Position numbers and translations under genes: made by a program. From Botryosphaeria dothidea (Eukaryota; Ascomycota; Dothideomycetes; Botryosphaeriales; Botryosphaeriaceae): 14,950 nucleotides of DNA. Below, piece by piece: positions 1 through 8,018 of the stretch (position 1 is the stretch's first letter; each line of letters begins with the position of its first letter). The notes under the pieces were generated by a model. It saw nothing but the letters and a program-made list of their open reading frames with translations, did no database searches and had not been told where the DNA came from. The stretch is taken from positions 1-14,950 of the forward strand of contig WWBZ02000039.1 of the NCBI GenBank assembly GCA_011503125.2, written 5' to 3'.

Positions 1-1
1 A

Positions 2-514
2 GCAGGTACGATGGGTGACTGGGAGACAAAACACAAGAGCGCCCTGGTCATAGATTCTGCTCTCTACCTGCTTCAATGGAGCAGACGAATGCAGGGCAAG
101 ACGCCAGAGACCGGCATTCGCCATTTGCTTTGCACCGCCGCTGTGCTGCAGGGAGGCGGCAACATTCACATGTCGTTCGGAGCGGCAAAGTCAAATATGC
201 TGACCTATCCGGACCCTCCGCTTCGCGGCGCCATCGGGCGGATGGCCCTTGTTCTGAGTAATACAACAACCGTACTTAATCGTTCGGGATATCCGTCGGC
301 GGGCATTAAAATTGCAAGGACAAGAAAGGGTCAGAGAAAGCGTATACACGAGAGAGGGGAAGGGGAATTAATCGAAGGCGACAAGGTGCGTGTCAGCAGA
401 AGCGTCTGGACCGGAGGAAGGGCTGGGAGGAGAGTGTGTAACGGAGGTAGGGATCGGAAGGTTAGACGAATGAAGGTTGGCGGATGTGGTCTTGGGACCA
501 CTTGGGTTGAATGA
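2..514 (+). CDS. possible unrecognised exon or partial gene at left edge
   Basis: A reading frame is open from the window edge through an ATG at position 11 to a stop at 512-514. Residues up to about position 300 look protein-like (mixed hydrophobic and charged residues, fairly GC-rich third codon positions, stretches such as SALYLLQWSRRMQGK and GGGNIHMSFGAAKSNML). After about 300 the sequence turns purine-rich and the translation becomes a low-complexity Arg/Gly run, so the real coding part, if any, probably ends near 270-300. I recognise no family or motif. It could be the last exon of a gene to the left or a chance frame, and the indels seen elsewhere in the window make its true extent uncertain. 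Confidence 0.2.
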   Translation, partial: AGTMGDWETKHKSALVIDSALYLLQWSRRMQGKTPETGIRHLLCTAAVLQGGGNIHMSFGAAKSNMLTYPDPPLRGAIGRMALVLSNTTTVLNRSGYPSAGIKIARTRKGQRKRIHERGEGELIEGDKVRVSRSVWTGGRAGRRVCNGGRDRKVRRMKVGGCGLGTTWVE

Positions 515-2351
515 AGGTTTCCCGGTGGTCTGGAGAAGGAAGGATCGACTAGGGAGGTAGAGGGAGGGAAGGTGAGCCTTAAACCTTTTCGAGAGCGAAG
601 TGAGAGAAAAATAAGAACCTAATACTTGACGAATGAAAAGTAGCTTCGACACCCACAACTTGACGAAAGATCGTCAGGAACTTACCGCGTATATCCGGCT
701 GCTCTCGGCTGCGGGCCGCGCGTTGACCTGTTGGGAGAGCTTGGTTTTTCGTATCGGGTCTTCTTTGCCACATGGAATGGCATCTAAAAGGTACCTGTGT
801 TGATCTATTACTCGCCTCGGGAAAGGAGCTTCTGTGCGATGGAGACATGAACTGGACATGAAGCTGTCTTTCACGAGCAGATCAGCGCATACTTTTGATC
901 GGTACGGACGAAAGCTTACTGTGCTGGAAGCTACCATGGGCCGCTCTGTCATTGATTCTGGATATCGGGTTGATTCGGTGCTTGTTGGTGATATTCGCCT
1001 CCCACTGATCGCAACCCTACCGCTATTGTCGAAGTTGTTGCAGCGTAGTTGCAAATGTCCCGGGCGTGATATCATGGCACGCGACCCCCTCGCCAACCGT
1101 GGTCCTGGACGCAGATCATACATCCATGAGACCGTAGATTTCTCCCCTCCCCTTCCGCGAGTGAACAAGGTGTAAGGTAGAACTGGGTTTAGCTGTCGGC
1201 AATACCCTGTAACTTTGAAGCAACGACCAGTCAATACTCTTCTTCGATATTGATGTGTAAATATAGCACAGGCCTCTCAAACGTAGTTTTCGTGGCGCCG
1301 TACGACATGCTCTAAGGAATGCCACGTGCGGAGTCCGGATGTGAAAGCGATTGCTTCCCACCCTCGTCACTTATGAAACGTGGTGATGGGACTGTGGATG
1401 GCCCGCAGCATCCTGTTCGTCTTCTTTCAAATGTACCGTTGATTGTGAGTTTCTGCCGGCGGATGAAAGGGTAAATAGTCCGTATCTCATCCCAGTGTTT
1501 GAGGCAAGTCCACGCTGGCATGGTCAATTATCCTGTGCGATTCGAGAAATCCTAAATGTCGCAGGTTGTTCGTGGTTGAGGGCTGATTGTCTTACATGCA
1601 TGAGCAGATCTTATTCGACTTGTTTATGAGCCAGGATGGAAGGTTAAGCGACCGTCTTACGTAGATTTGAGTTGAAGGAAGTCATCGCGCACTTCCCAGC
1701 CGCTCGATGGATTTATCCGGACGCAGATCACTTCGACATAAGTATCATCCGTGAATTCCCCATAACGTCAACGTATGCATCTGAATCTCCGACGTCACCT
1801 CATCGTCAAGTGTTTGACGAAAGATCATTCGGTGGAAGGCTTCCAAGTCATACGCGTTTCGGCGCTGCCAGCAACACCTGTGCGTCAAGATGTATCACCG
1901 AGATTTCATTTGCCGCAGAATCAGAAGCAACCATACATCTATACTTTGTAGTCGATAATTCTGAGCTTTCGGTAAGTCTAGACAAAGTGCTTTGGGGAAA
2001 GAACCTCCGCCTGCCTTAGTACCCAAAGGAAAGGAACGGAAATAAAAAACACTTTTGTCCGGAAGCCAAGAATAGGAGAAATGCAAAATTCCAACGCTCT
2101 TGACACGTAGAGTAAAACAGGACGCTTCTTTTTCTTTTTTTAACCTCTAAATTCGCCATCACCAACCACTAAAATAGCGACGGCTTATCTTAACGGCAGT
2201 ATGTCGAACTCTTATGCAAAAGGCGGCATGAGCAAGGTAATTCTAAGTCTACTTACTCCCTAGCTTTCAATGCTTTTCTTTTTACAAGGTCAAGGGACGA
2301 CGTAAGGTGTCGCTGATCGCTCTTGACTGTTTGGCCAGCCGATGCAGCAAC
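515..2351. other. intergenic, no supported gene
   Basis: Short frames exist on both strands, but none has recognisable motifs, codon bias or conserved ends, and several overlap each other antisense. Near 680-685 the minus strand reads a perfect GTAAGT splice donor, and around 2201 a short plus-strand frame (MSNSYAKGGMSK) is followed by GTAATT; neither could be extended into a credible gene. A degenerate foldback-repeat copy lies near 1683-1780 and a half-arm-like match near 1321-1345. A pyrimidine-rich tract (2126-2142) resembles a fungal promoter/leader. Broken genes could be hidden here because indels are frequent in this assembly. Confidence 0.45.
1683..1780. repeat. degenerate copy of the ~90-bp foldback repeat
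   Basis: The left half contains ATTTATCCGGACGCAG (1711-1726), matching the family arm core ATTCATCCGGACGCAG at all but one base. The right half (about 1745-1780) matches the reverse-complement arm only loosely, through CATCCGTGAATTCC and a terminal GTATGCAT. The sequence just before it (from 1669, GAGTTGAAG-GAAGTCATC) also resembles the left arm of the copy at 12241. Boundaries are uncertain. Confidence 0.35.
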
Positions 2352-3180
2352 TCATTTCATCCACCTTTTCAACAACTCAGACGGTGCATCCTTTACCAGC
2401 ACATGCACATGATCAATGCCCGCACACTTTGTAGCTTTGCCCAGTTCTTGAACCACAACACCCTCTCACCATTCTTCTCTTCGCCCAACGGTTCCCTAAA
2501 CGTCGTCTTCACAAACTCCTCCACCAGCCCGCGCGCTTGATCTGTCAAATCGCCATCTTCAGGCTTGAGATCCAGCGGTGTCTTCAACCAGACGCAGTTA
2601 TGCACGATGCCCGGATCCAATCCGTAGGGCCAATCATTCTGCAGGTCAAGTAGTCATCCGGATCGGCGAAGGGCGTGGCATTCTTGAATTCAAGCAAAAA
2701 GCCCTGCGTCTCCGGGTCCCCAAGGGGCGTCCATTTCAAGCGCTCCTGCAGCAGGTATTTCGTGATGCTAACCGACACTGCTGGCGGACACCCGTCGTCC
2801 AATCGAGGTAAGCGCGGGTCTGGCTGGGGCTACGGGTTAACAGGTGCAGATCGTTGTCGCCGATGAGCTGGCGTAGGGTTGTCCCAGCTATGCGGGGTGA
2901 AGTGGCCGTCGGAGGGGAGCGAAAGGATGCGGATGTCCAAATCAGTCAGATGTGGGTAGGGCTTTGAGGTATTCGGCTACGGTTTTTTGGCCGGTGCCGT
3001 GGTCGTCGGGGGTGTTTGTGGTGATGTAGAGGCCGATGGAGAATTGCCGTGGGTTGCCGCCGCTGCCGGGACCGAGGCCGAAGCTGCCGGAGCCTGCGAT
3101 TGCTGCTGGTGCTTGTGGTCCTGTTGTGGCGTGACCGGAGGCGCGGCGCGAATGCTGTCGCTGACATCGCCGGGCGCCAT
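2352..3180 (-). CDS. DUF3605 family protein (N-acetylglucosamine-induced protein 1-like), frame broken by indels
   Basis: The minus-strand gene starts at ATG 3180 (MAPGDVSDSIRAAP) with a low-complexity Ala/Gln/Pro N-terminus (about residues 1-60). The conserved DUF3605 domain follows: SWDNLRQLI (about 100), RAYLDWT, SITKYLLQERLKWTPL (about 137), FADPDDY, NDWPYGLDPGI, VWLKTPL (about 197), PEDGDLT, LWFKNWAKLQSVR (about 242) and DHVHVLVKDAP (about 257), ending KRWMK at a TGA at 2354-2352. Six frame changes are needed, near 2985, 2955, 2877, 2775, 2641 and 2418; together they give 277 codons including stop. Family members include Candida GIG1, induced by N-acetylglucosamine; the biochemical role is unknown. 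It is divergent from CBR1. A CCCCGCAG just upstream of the ATG could be a leader-intron acceptor. Family identity is firm; exact frame joins are inferred. Confidence 0.85.
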
Positions 3181-3616
3181 GACTGCGGGGAAAGCGAGGG
3201 GATTCTCGTTGGGGAAGTGAGAGAGCGAGCGCTGCGAACTACATCGTGAGAGCCTCAGCGGTGAAAGGTGCCAGAATTCGGGAAGATTACCACAGCAGTA
3301 CCCCGCGAAAGCACTCGGGCGGTTGTCTGGTGCTTAGGCGGAATGTCCCCGCGCGGTAGGTGCAGTGGGCGCGCCGGAAGGCATTACTCAAAGCGTTGAA
3401 GGGGGTCCTCGGGCGGATTTTCCCCACACCAGCTTTTCTGAGCTCAACATCGGCCGGCAGCGCTCGGCGTCTAAGCACACTTTCTTAAGAACCACCACCG
3501 TGCCCCACCACCCACCACCACAGAGCGCGCGCGCGTCCACCGCCTCTCTGCCTTCTCTCCCTCTTCCTCTCCCACACATCCACCACCTCTACACTCCTCC
3601 CGCTGCAACAGAGACG
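3181..3616. promoter_or_regulatory. shared divergent promoter of the DUF3605 gene and CBR1
   Basis: 436 bp separate the two divergent start codons. The CBR1 side (about 3480-3605) is a pyrimidine-rich leader with CCACCACC and CTCTTCCTCTCC tracts typical of fungal 5' UTRs. An alternating purine-pyrimidine GCGCGCGCGC run sits at 3525-3534. The DUF3605 side reads as a CT-rich leader on the minus strand ending in CCCCGCAG. No clear TATA box was seen. Assignment as a bidirectional promoter is inferred from geometry. Confidence 0.5.
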
Positions 3617-4766
3617 ATGTCGGGAACTTTCGCGCCGCAGTTTGTGCACGGCGTCTACATTCCCTCAGCCCTCTTGATCGTCGGCACCGCCATTGTCAAG
3701 AAGGGAATGGCTTCCCTTCGCCGTCGCCATCGCCGCTCTTCTCGGTGGCTGGAAGGTCTACAGCAACCGTACGCGCACCTCCCGCAGACACTTTTCAAGC
3801 TCGCCTCGAAATCGGTCACATCCCACTAACCACCAACTTTCGCTGTACAGAAGCCCGCAAGGTGCTCAAGCCCGATGCTTTCCAGGAATTCCCTCTCACT
3901 GAGAAGACTGTTCTCTCTCACAACACTGCCATGTATGCACATGCCCTCAATTGGTCCCAGAATTCGGTCTTCAGGCCGCAAAAAGAGAAGATCATTCGAT
4001 GCTAACCACCAATTGCTCGCAGCTACCGCTTCGCCCTCCCGCGCACAACCGACATCCTCGGCCTTCCCATCGGCCAGCACATCTCGATCGCGGCCACTCT
4101 CCCAGGTCAGCCAAGGAAGTCGTCCGCTCCTACACGCCCATCTCGTCCGACGAGGACCGCGGCCACGTCGACCTGCTCATCAAGGCCTACCCGACCGGGC
4201 AACATCTCCAAGCACGTGGCGGGGCTCTCTGTCGGCCAGACGATCAAGGTCAAGGGCCCCAAGGGCGCCATGGTGTACACGCCCAACCTCGTCCGCCACT
4301 TTGGCATGATCGCCGGCGGCACGGGAATCACGCCCATGCTGCAGATCATCAAGGCATCAACCGCGGCCGCGCTGCGGGCGACAAGACCGAGGTGGACCTG
4401 ATCTTCGCCAACGTCAATCCCGAGGACATTCTGCTCAAGGAGGACCTGGACGCCCTCGCCGCAAAGGACCCCGGCTTCCGCGTCCCACTACGTGCTGAAT
4501 AACCCGCCCGAGGGCTGGACTGGCGGCGTGGGCTTCGTGACGGCGGATATGATCAAGGTATGGCATATTTCCGATAGCGTGGATCTTCTTGTCCGTGTGC
4601 TAATTGAATGGTACAGTCCAAGCTTCCTGCCCCCGCAAAGGACGTCAAGATCCTCGTCTGCGGCCCTCCTCCCATGGTCAGCGCCATGAAGAAGGCTGCC
4701 GAGTCCTTGGCTACGACAAGGGCCAGGCCCGTCAGCAAGCTCGAGGACCAGGTCTTCTGCTTCTAA
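3617..4766 (+). CDS. CBR1: NADH-cytochrome b5 reductase, three introns, frame broken by indels
   Basis: This FAD enzyme passes electrons from NADH to cytochrome b5 at the ER or mitochondrial outer membrane, for fatty-acid desaturation and sterol synthesis. ATG 3617 begins [20 protein letters not shown], giving an N-terminal membrane anchor (about residues 12-47). Landmarks are RSYTPISS (about 113, FAD binding), GGTGITPM (about 176, NADH binding), CGPPPM (about 271) and the family-typical end DQVFCF. Introns are 3769-3850, 3933-4022 and 4558-4616, all GT-AG, with branch-like ACTAACC or GCTAACC before the first two acceptors. Seven single-base indels interrupt the frame, near 3704, 4113, 4198, 4355, 4485, 4710 and 4729. 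Allowing for them, the spliced length is 306 codons including stop, as expected for the family. Gene identity is certain; the indels are most likely assembly errors. Confidence 0.95.
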
Positions 4767-4808
4767 GCTATCATGCACACATCAGTTTACGAAGCGTCGT
4801 TATGACGA

Positions 4809-4898
4809 CATGAAGGACCAAATATTGCAGGGTGGGAATTAGAATTCATGGGAGGTTGGAGCAACCGTCAGAATGAATGCTTTGACTACACATGCATT
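4809..4898. repeat. copy of the ~90-bp foldback repeat, left arm decayed
   Basis: The right arm (about 4864-4898) reads ACCGTCAGAATGAATGCT then TTGACTACACATGCATTC. It aligns with the right arm of the 12241 copy (GCGTCCGGATGAATGCTCCG then ACTCCGCACGCATG) with mostly C-to-T or G-to-A differences. The left arm begins GACATG at 4808 but is poorly preserved. The total length matches the other copies. It lies about 40 bp beyond the CBR1 stop codon. Confidence 0.5.
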
Positions 4899-5441
4899 CA
4901 CTCGAGCCAAGGGCCAACTAGGACGTTTCGATGGAGGACATGATTATAACGTTCGGTGTATCGGAGAAGGTGTGTTCATAGACACGAAGATTCGGGATGA
5001 TTGAGAGACGGAATATACCTTGGTGAACAAGGCGAATGTTCGGATCTTCTGGCATTTACATGGGAGATAGATACTGTTCAAGCATCAAGAGAAACAAAAA
5101 TTTCAAAACCCAATGAATGAATGCCCTCTCATTCCTCGTACAGGAGAAGGTCATAACTCGTATTAAATATCGGTGTCCGAAAACGACGATGCTCGCTAGT
5201 GTGAAATGCGTAGAAAGAAAAAATTCCAAAAGGTCGCGATGCTCTGCTCAAAGACGTCATGCAAGTCGCTGAAAATGCGGCGATAAAAGTGGCAACAGAG
5301 CAGTCTGTGGAAGGAGATTTATGTTGGCGTGAGGGTAGTGCAGACGAAACGCTTCTACTCCTTCCCTTTCATTAAAGGCCTTGTGGATGACGTGCTCCAT
5401 CCTCCTGCAACGATTGAATCGAAAGAGTATTGACAGAAACC

Positions 5442-5545
5442 GCATGGGAAGTCGGAGCACTCGTCTGGCTGCAATTGTCTCAAGTGCTCTCTGTGACGTA
5501 GGTGGAGGTGTGATATCCGTCTGAACGTACATACTCCTGCTGCAC
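5442..5545. repeat. copy of the ~90-bp foldback repeat
   Basis: The left arm (5442-5479) contains CATGGGAAGTCGGAGCACTC followed by GTCTGGCTGCAATTGTC. This parallels the family arm GGAGCATTCATCCGGACGCA plus GTTGTC with about six differences in 26 positions, mostly transitions. The right arm (about 5515-5537, CCGTCTGAACGTACATACTCC) is a weaker inverted match. A second copy starts 34 bp further on. Confidence 0.55.
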
Positions 5546-5578
5546 GGATAAGCCAGGAATTTCGAGCGATCAGCCAGT

Positions 5579-5669
5579 ATGCGTGGGGAGCTAGCCATTC
5601 ATCCGAGCGTAGATGTTCTCAATTTGATTGGACAGTCACGTCTGATGGATGCTCCCGCTCCCCATGCAT
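5579..5669. repeat. 91-bp foldback repeat copy
   Basis: The two halves are imperfect inverted copies. The left arm starts ATGCGTGGGGAGC (5579-5591), and the reverse complement of the right end reads ATGCATGGGGAGC. Inside, CATTCATCCGAGCG (left) pairs with the complement of GTCTGATGGATGCTCC (right) around a short AT-rich centre near 5619-5630. Length and arm sequence agree with the copies at 10017 and 12241. Confidence 0.65.
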
Positions 5670-6137
5670 TGCAATGTGATGGCTGCGCTGTTGCAAACTC
5701 GCGAGCAAGCTTCTAACTTTTCTTGCGGCAGGAGCATACAAAAAGCAATCGAAACAATGATACCCGAATGAAAGCTAGCTCCAATCCTCATTCTATGGTC
5801 GGTTATGATGCAGCGCTCCTCGATCTCAACCGTGCTCTGTGCGGAATGAATTGTCTGAAAAGGCCGTATCTGTCGTCTCTTCATCTTGTTCTTCAAATCT
5901 GTCTTTCTCTTTGGACGCATTCTCGCGGAGGTATTGTCCCAGGATGCTGTTCAAAGGTGTGGCCGCTTCGTGTGAAGGCAATTTTTTGGAGGACGTAACA
6001 GGGATCATCGAAGTTTAATGGTGTCTTGAAAAAGAAATGCCTTTCTCGGATTTCTCCGCACATAAGGCGTGCAGGACCGGCCCTAAAAGTTGATCTGTAA
6101 CCCACGCCATCGCCAGGCACTCATTCACCCTAAGTCC

Positions 6138-6210
6138 TGGCTGGCAGTTGTCTTATCCATCATTTTTGGGAGTTCCGATCGTGTCGTCCGGATAATGAAG
6201 CCCGTATTGC
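6138..6210. repeat. possible decayed foldback-repeat copy
   Basis: GGCTGGCAGTTGTC (about 6138-6151) resembles the inner end of the left arm. CGTCCGGATAATGAAGCCCG (6185-6204) resembles the right-arm core CGTCCGGATGAATGCTCCG with small indels. The outer ends are not convincing. Confidence 0.3.
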
Positions 6211-6239
6211 CGGACTTGATGAGACGTCCTGCGCCTAAA

Positions 6240-6255
6240 GATGGACTAGTCCATC
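6240..6255. repeat. perfect 16-bp palindrome
   Basis: GATGGACTAGTCCATC equals its own reverse complement. It is followed at once by CGGATGCGC, part of the ATCCGGA motif common to the foldback repeats, so it may be a rearranged repeat fragment. No function is implied. Confidence 0.6.
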
Positions 6256-6573
6256 CGGATGCGCCCGCAACGGTGTATGCTTTAGACCATCCTCTTCTGG
6301 AAGTGCTTTCATCATGCTGACGTTCAGTGCCACCGGACGTGACTCGAGGCCGGAGTTGCGCTCAGGTGAACAGCTTGACCTTTAAAAAGGAAGGCCGACG
6401 GCATCTTTCGCAACCGACATGGGTGGCTACGGTGACGGTCGTTGCTCCATTCGCAGTCTCGGTCGTTTGGGTGTGGGCGTGCTGGTTCGGGCAAATAGTC
6501 GGCCTGCGGGGTTTTGATGACGTTAGTGGGGGAAGGAGAGTCCCCAGCAGAAACGCCGACGGGCTTTTGATTG

Positions 6574-7342
6574 TCAAAAGTCCTGCACGCCCGTCTCGCC
6601 GGTGATCTTGGGGGGTGCCCTGGCCCGAGTGGATCCAGCTGGGATCCTCATCGTCAAAGTATTTGTCCTGGGCCTCGCGCTCCTCCTCCTGGACATCATC
6701 CCACTCCTCGCTCTCGTCGACCTCTTCGTAGCGGAAGTCTCGGTCTTCACCGCGCAGGAAACGCTGGCCCATGTCATCGCGCCATCGGGCCAGGCCCTCC
6801 TCCTTGGTCTTGACCTCGTCGTCGCTGTCCTCGTCGACAGCTAGTATCTCGCCGTTGGGCCCGCGACGAACAGCGATGGAGGAGGATTCGGGGGCTATGC
6901 AAGGCCTGCAGTTTGGCCTCGGACCCGCAGCAGGTCGGCCTCCAGCACGCCCGAGTAGCCCTTTGCACGCCCTTCGGCCTCTCGCTCGGCGGGGGTTTGG
7001 AAGCGGCGCACCAGGCGGTCATACAACAAGGGGTCGGCCAGCTCGAGCCCGGACGAGAAGTACTCGGGGGTGAGTGTCGAGGTAGCGCTTGCGGCGGTTC
7101 TTTACGCGGATGCGGTGGGCGCGGGCTTGGGCATCCTCGTCGTCGGGGTCGACAGACAGGTCGCGCAGCCTGCGGCGTTGTTCCAGCTGGTCGTGCAGCG
7201 AGGGTTGGAGCTGTTGGGGGGCGCGGGCGGGGGCGTTGAAATTGCGCGACGGCGGAGAGTCGGTTGAGGCATCGATCTGCGGCGCGGTGGACTCGTCCGA
7301 CGTGCATGCTGGGGCTGGGCGGCGGGGCCGAGGGAAAGGCAT
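6574..7342 (-). CDS. CCDC97-like (DUF2052) domain protein, frame broken by indels
   Basis: The minus-strand gene starts at ATG 7342 (MPFPRPRRPAPACTSDE) and ends GETGVQDF at a TGA at 6576-6574. The conserved domain runs from RIRVKNRRKRYLDTHPEYF (about residues 77-95) through LADPLLYDRLVRRFQTPAER and LLRSEAKLQALH. It then continues through an acidic stretch to LARWRDDMGQRFLRGEDRDF (about 183-202) and the acidic YEEVDESEEWDDVQEEE (about 204-220). This matches the CCD97-like C-terminal domain; the animal homologue is reported to associate with the SF3B splicing complex, so a nuclear splicing role is inferred. Four one-base insertions, each in a C run of the coding strand (plus-strand positions about 7066-7070, 6924-6926, 6890-6894, 6610-6615), break the frame. 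Without them the gene is 255 codons including stop. An in-frame ATG at 7513 also exists, but the sequence between looks like leader. Confidence 0.85.
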
Positions 7343-8018
7343 TGGAGGGGAAGAGGAAAGGAAAAAGACGAACGAGCGACGGCGGCGAGCAGTGGGAGGA
7401 TCGCGGCGGGCGGGGGTGCCTGGGGCCTTTGCAAGAAAAAAAGAATCTTGGGGTATGACGGCGGACCGGTGAGGAGAGGTCTGAAGTGGCGCGTGGAATG
7501 GCGAAACGGGCAATGACGGCGCTCCGTCGCTGGGCTGCAGGGTCAGGGTCCCGCCGGTCCGCCTGGCGCGCGCGCGGGTGGGGCTCTCGTTTCACACGAC
7601 ACCTGCAACCGCCCTGGCTGCATCCGCATTCCACCCGACTGGAGACGACGAGACACCATGTCCGCCATCCTCCAGCGCTGCTCCAGTGCCGCTGCCTCGG
7701 TCTGCACCTTCTTTGTCTACTTCTACCGCATCCTGCTCTGCCGCCTCTGACACGAGCCGCCCCCTTCGCACGCGTTCGCACGAGTGTCCGCCTATGCCAG
7801 GCCCGCGTCCGTGAGCGACCTCGCATCGCACAGCACGCGCCCTGCAGAGCGTGCCAGGTGTCCCCGTTCGCTTCCAAATTTTGTCATATCTGGCCCGTCG
7901 CCAATCACCACCCGACGCTCCTCTGTCATCCCACAACCAACATCCATTCAAGGCGCTGGCTCGCCCTTTCTGTTCTCGTTCCCAGCCCCTGACCCTAGTC
8001 CACGACGTCGAGCCGCAA
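7343..8018. promoter_or_regulatory. shared divergent promoter of the CCDC97-like and spermidine-synthase-like genes
   Basis: 676 bp separate the divergent start codons. The right part (about 7760-8018) is CT-rich on the plus strand and looks like a fungal 5' leader. The left part is purine-rich on the plus strand, hence pyrimidine-rich on the minus strand in front of the CCDC97-like ATG. The region is GC-rich with no obvious TATA box. A 30-codon upstream frame lies at 7658-7750. Shared regulation is inferred from arrangement only. Confidence 0.45.
7658..7750 (+). CDS. possible upstream ORF (30 aa) in the leader of the spermidine-synthase-like gene
   Basis: ACCATGTCC gives a favourable start context. 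The 30-residue product begins MSAILQRCSSAAASV and continues with a hydrophobic stretch (CTFFVYFYRILLCRL) before a TGA. It lies about 270 bp before the main ATG at 8019. It may be a regulatory uORF, a small membrane peptide or chance; whether the transcript starts upstream of it is unknown. Confidence 0.25.
   Translation: MSAILQRCSSAAASVCTFFVYFYRILLCRL

Larger units (their letters stand above)
4767..6573. other. intergenic region with foldback repeats, no supported gene
   Basis: This 1.8-kb stretch lies between the 3' ends of the convergent CBR1 and CCDC97-like genes. Frames of 60-95 codons exist on both strands, but none has a recognisable motif and several run across the palindromic repeats. 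It holds three fairly clear foldback-repeat copies (4809-4898, 5442-5545, 5579-5669), a weaker one (about 6138-6210) and a perfect 16-bp palindrome (6240-6255). Nothing else was identified. Confidence 0.5.

Noticed and set aside
368..850. Possible two-exon minus-strand gene with a GTAAGT donor at 685-680 and a Ser/Pro-rich downstream exon
   Set aside because: The splice donor is perfect, but the flanking translations have no motif, the acceptor (near 530) is a guess, and the Ser/Pro-rich part looks like a pyrimidine-rich leader.
674..1234. 186-codon minus-strand frame and the overlapping 113-codon plus-strand frame (834-1175)
   Set aside because: They overlap antisense, neither has recognisable motifs, and the composition does not favour either as coding.
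1672..2019. 115-codon plus-strand frame
   Set aside because: It runs through a foldback-repeat copy and shows no family features.
2201..2300. Short gene start MSNSYAKGGMSK followed by a GTAATT donor
   Set aside because: The putative second exon would run antisense into the conserved 3' end of the DUF3605 gene and has no similarity to anything I recognise.
6774..7877. 367-codon minus-strand frame, the longest apart from one in the cysteine-module gene
   Set aside because: Most of it is an Arg/Pro/Ser-rich wrong-frame translation of GC-rich leader and of the CCDC97-like gene; only a short segment (SEAKLQALHSP) is in the true frame.
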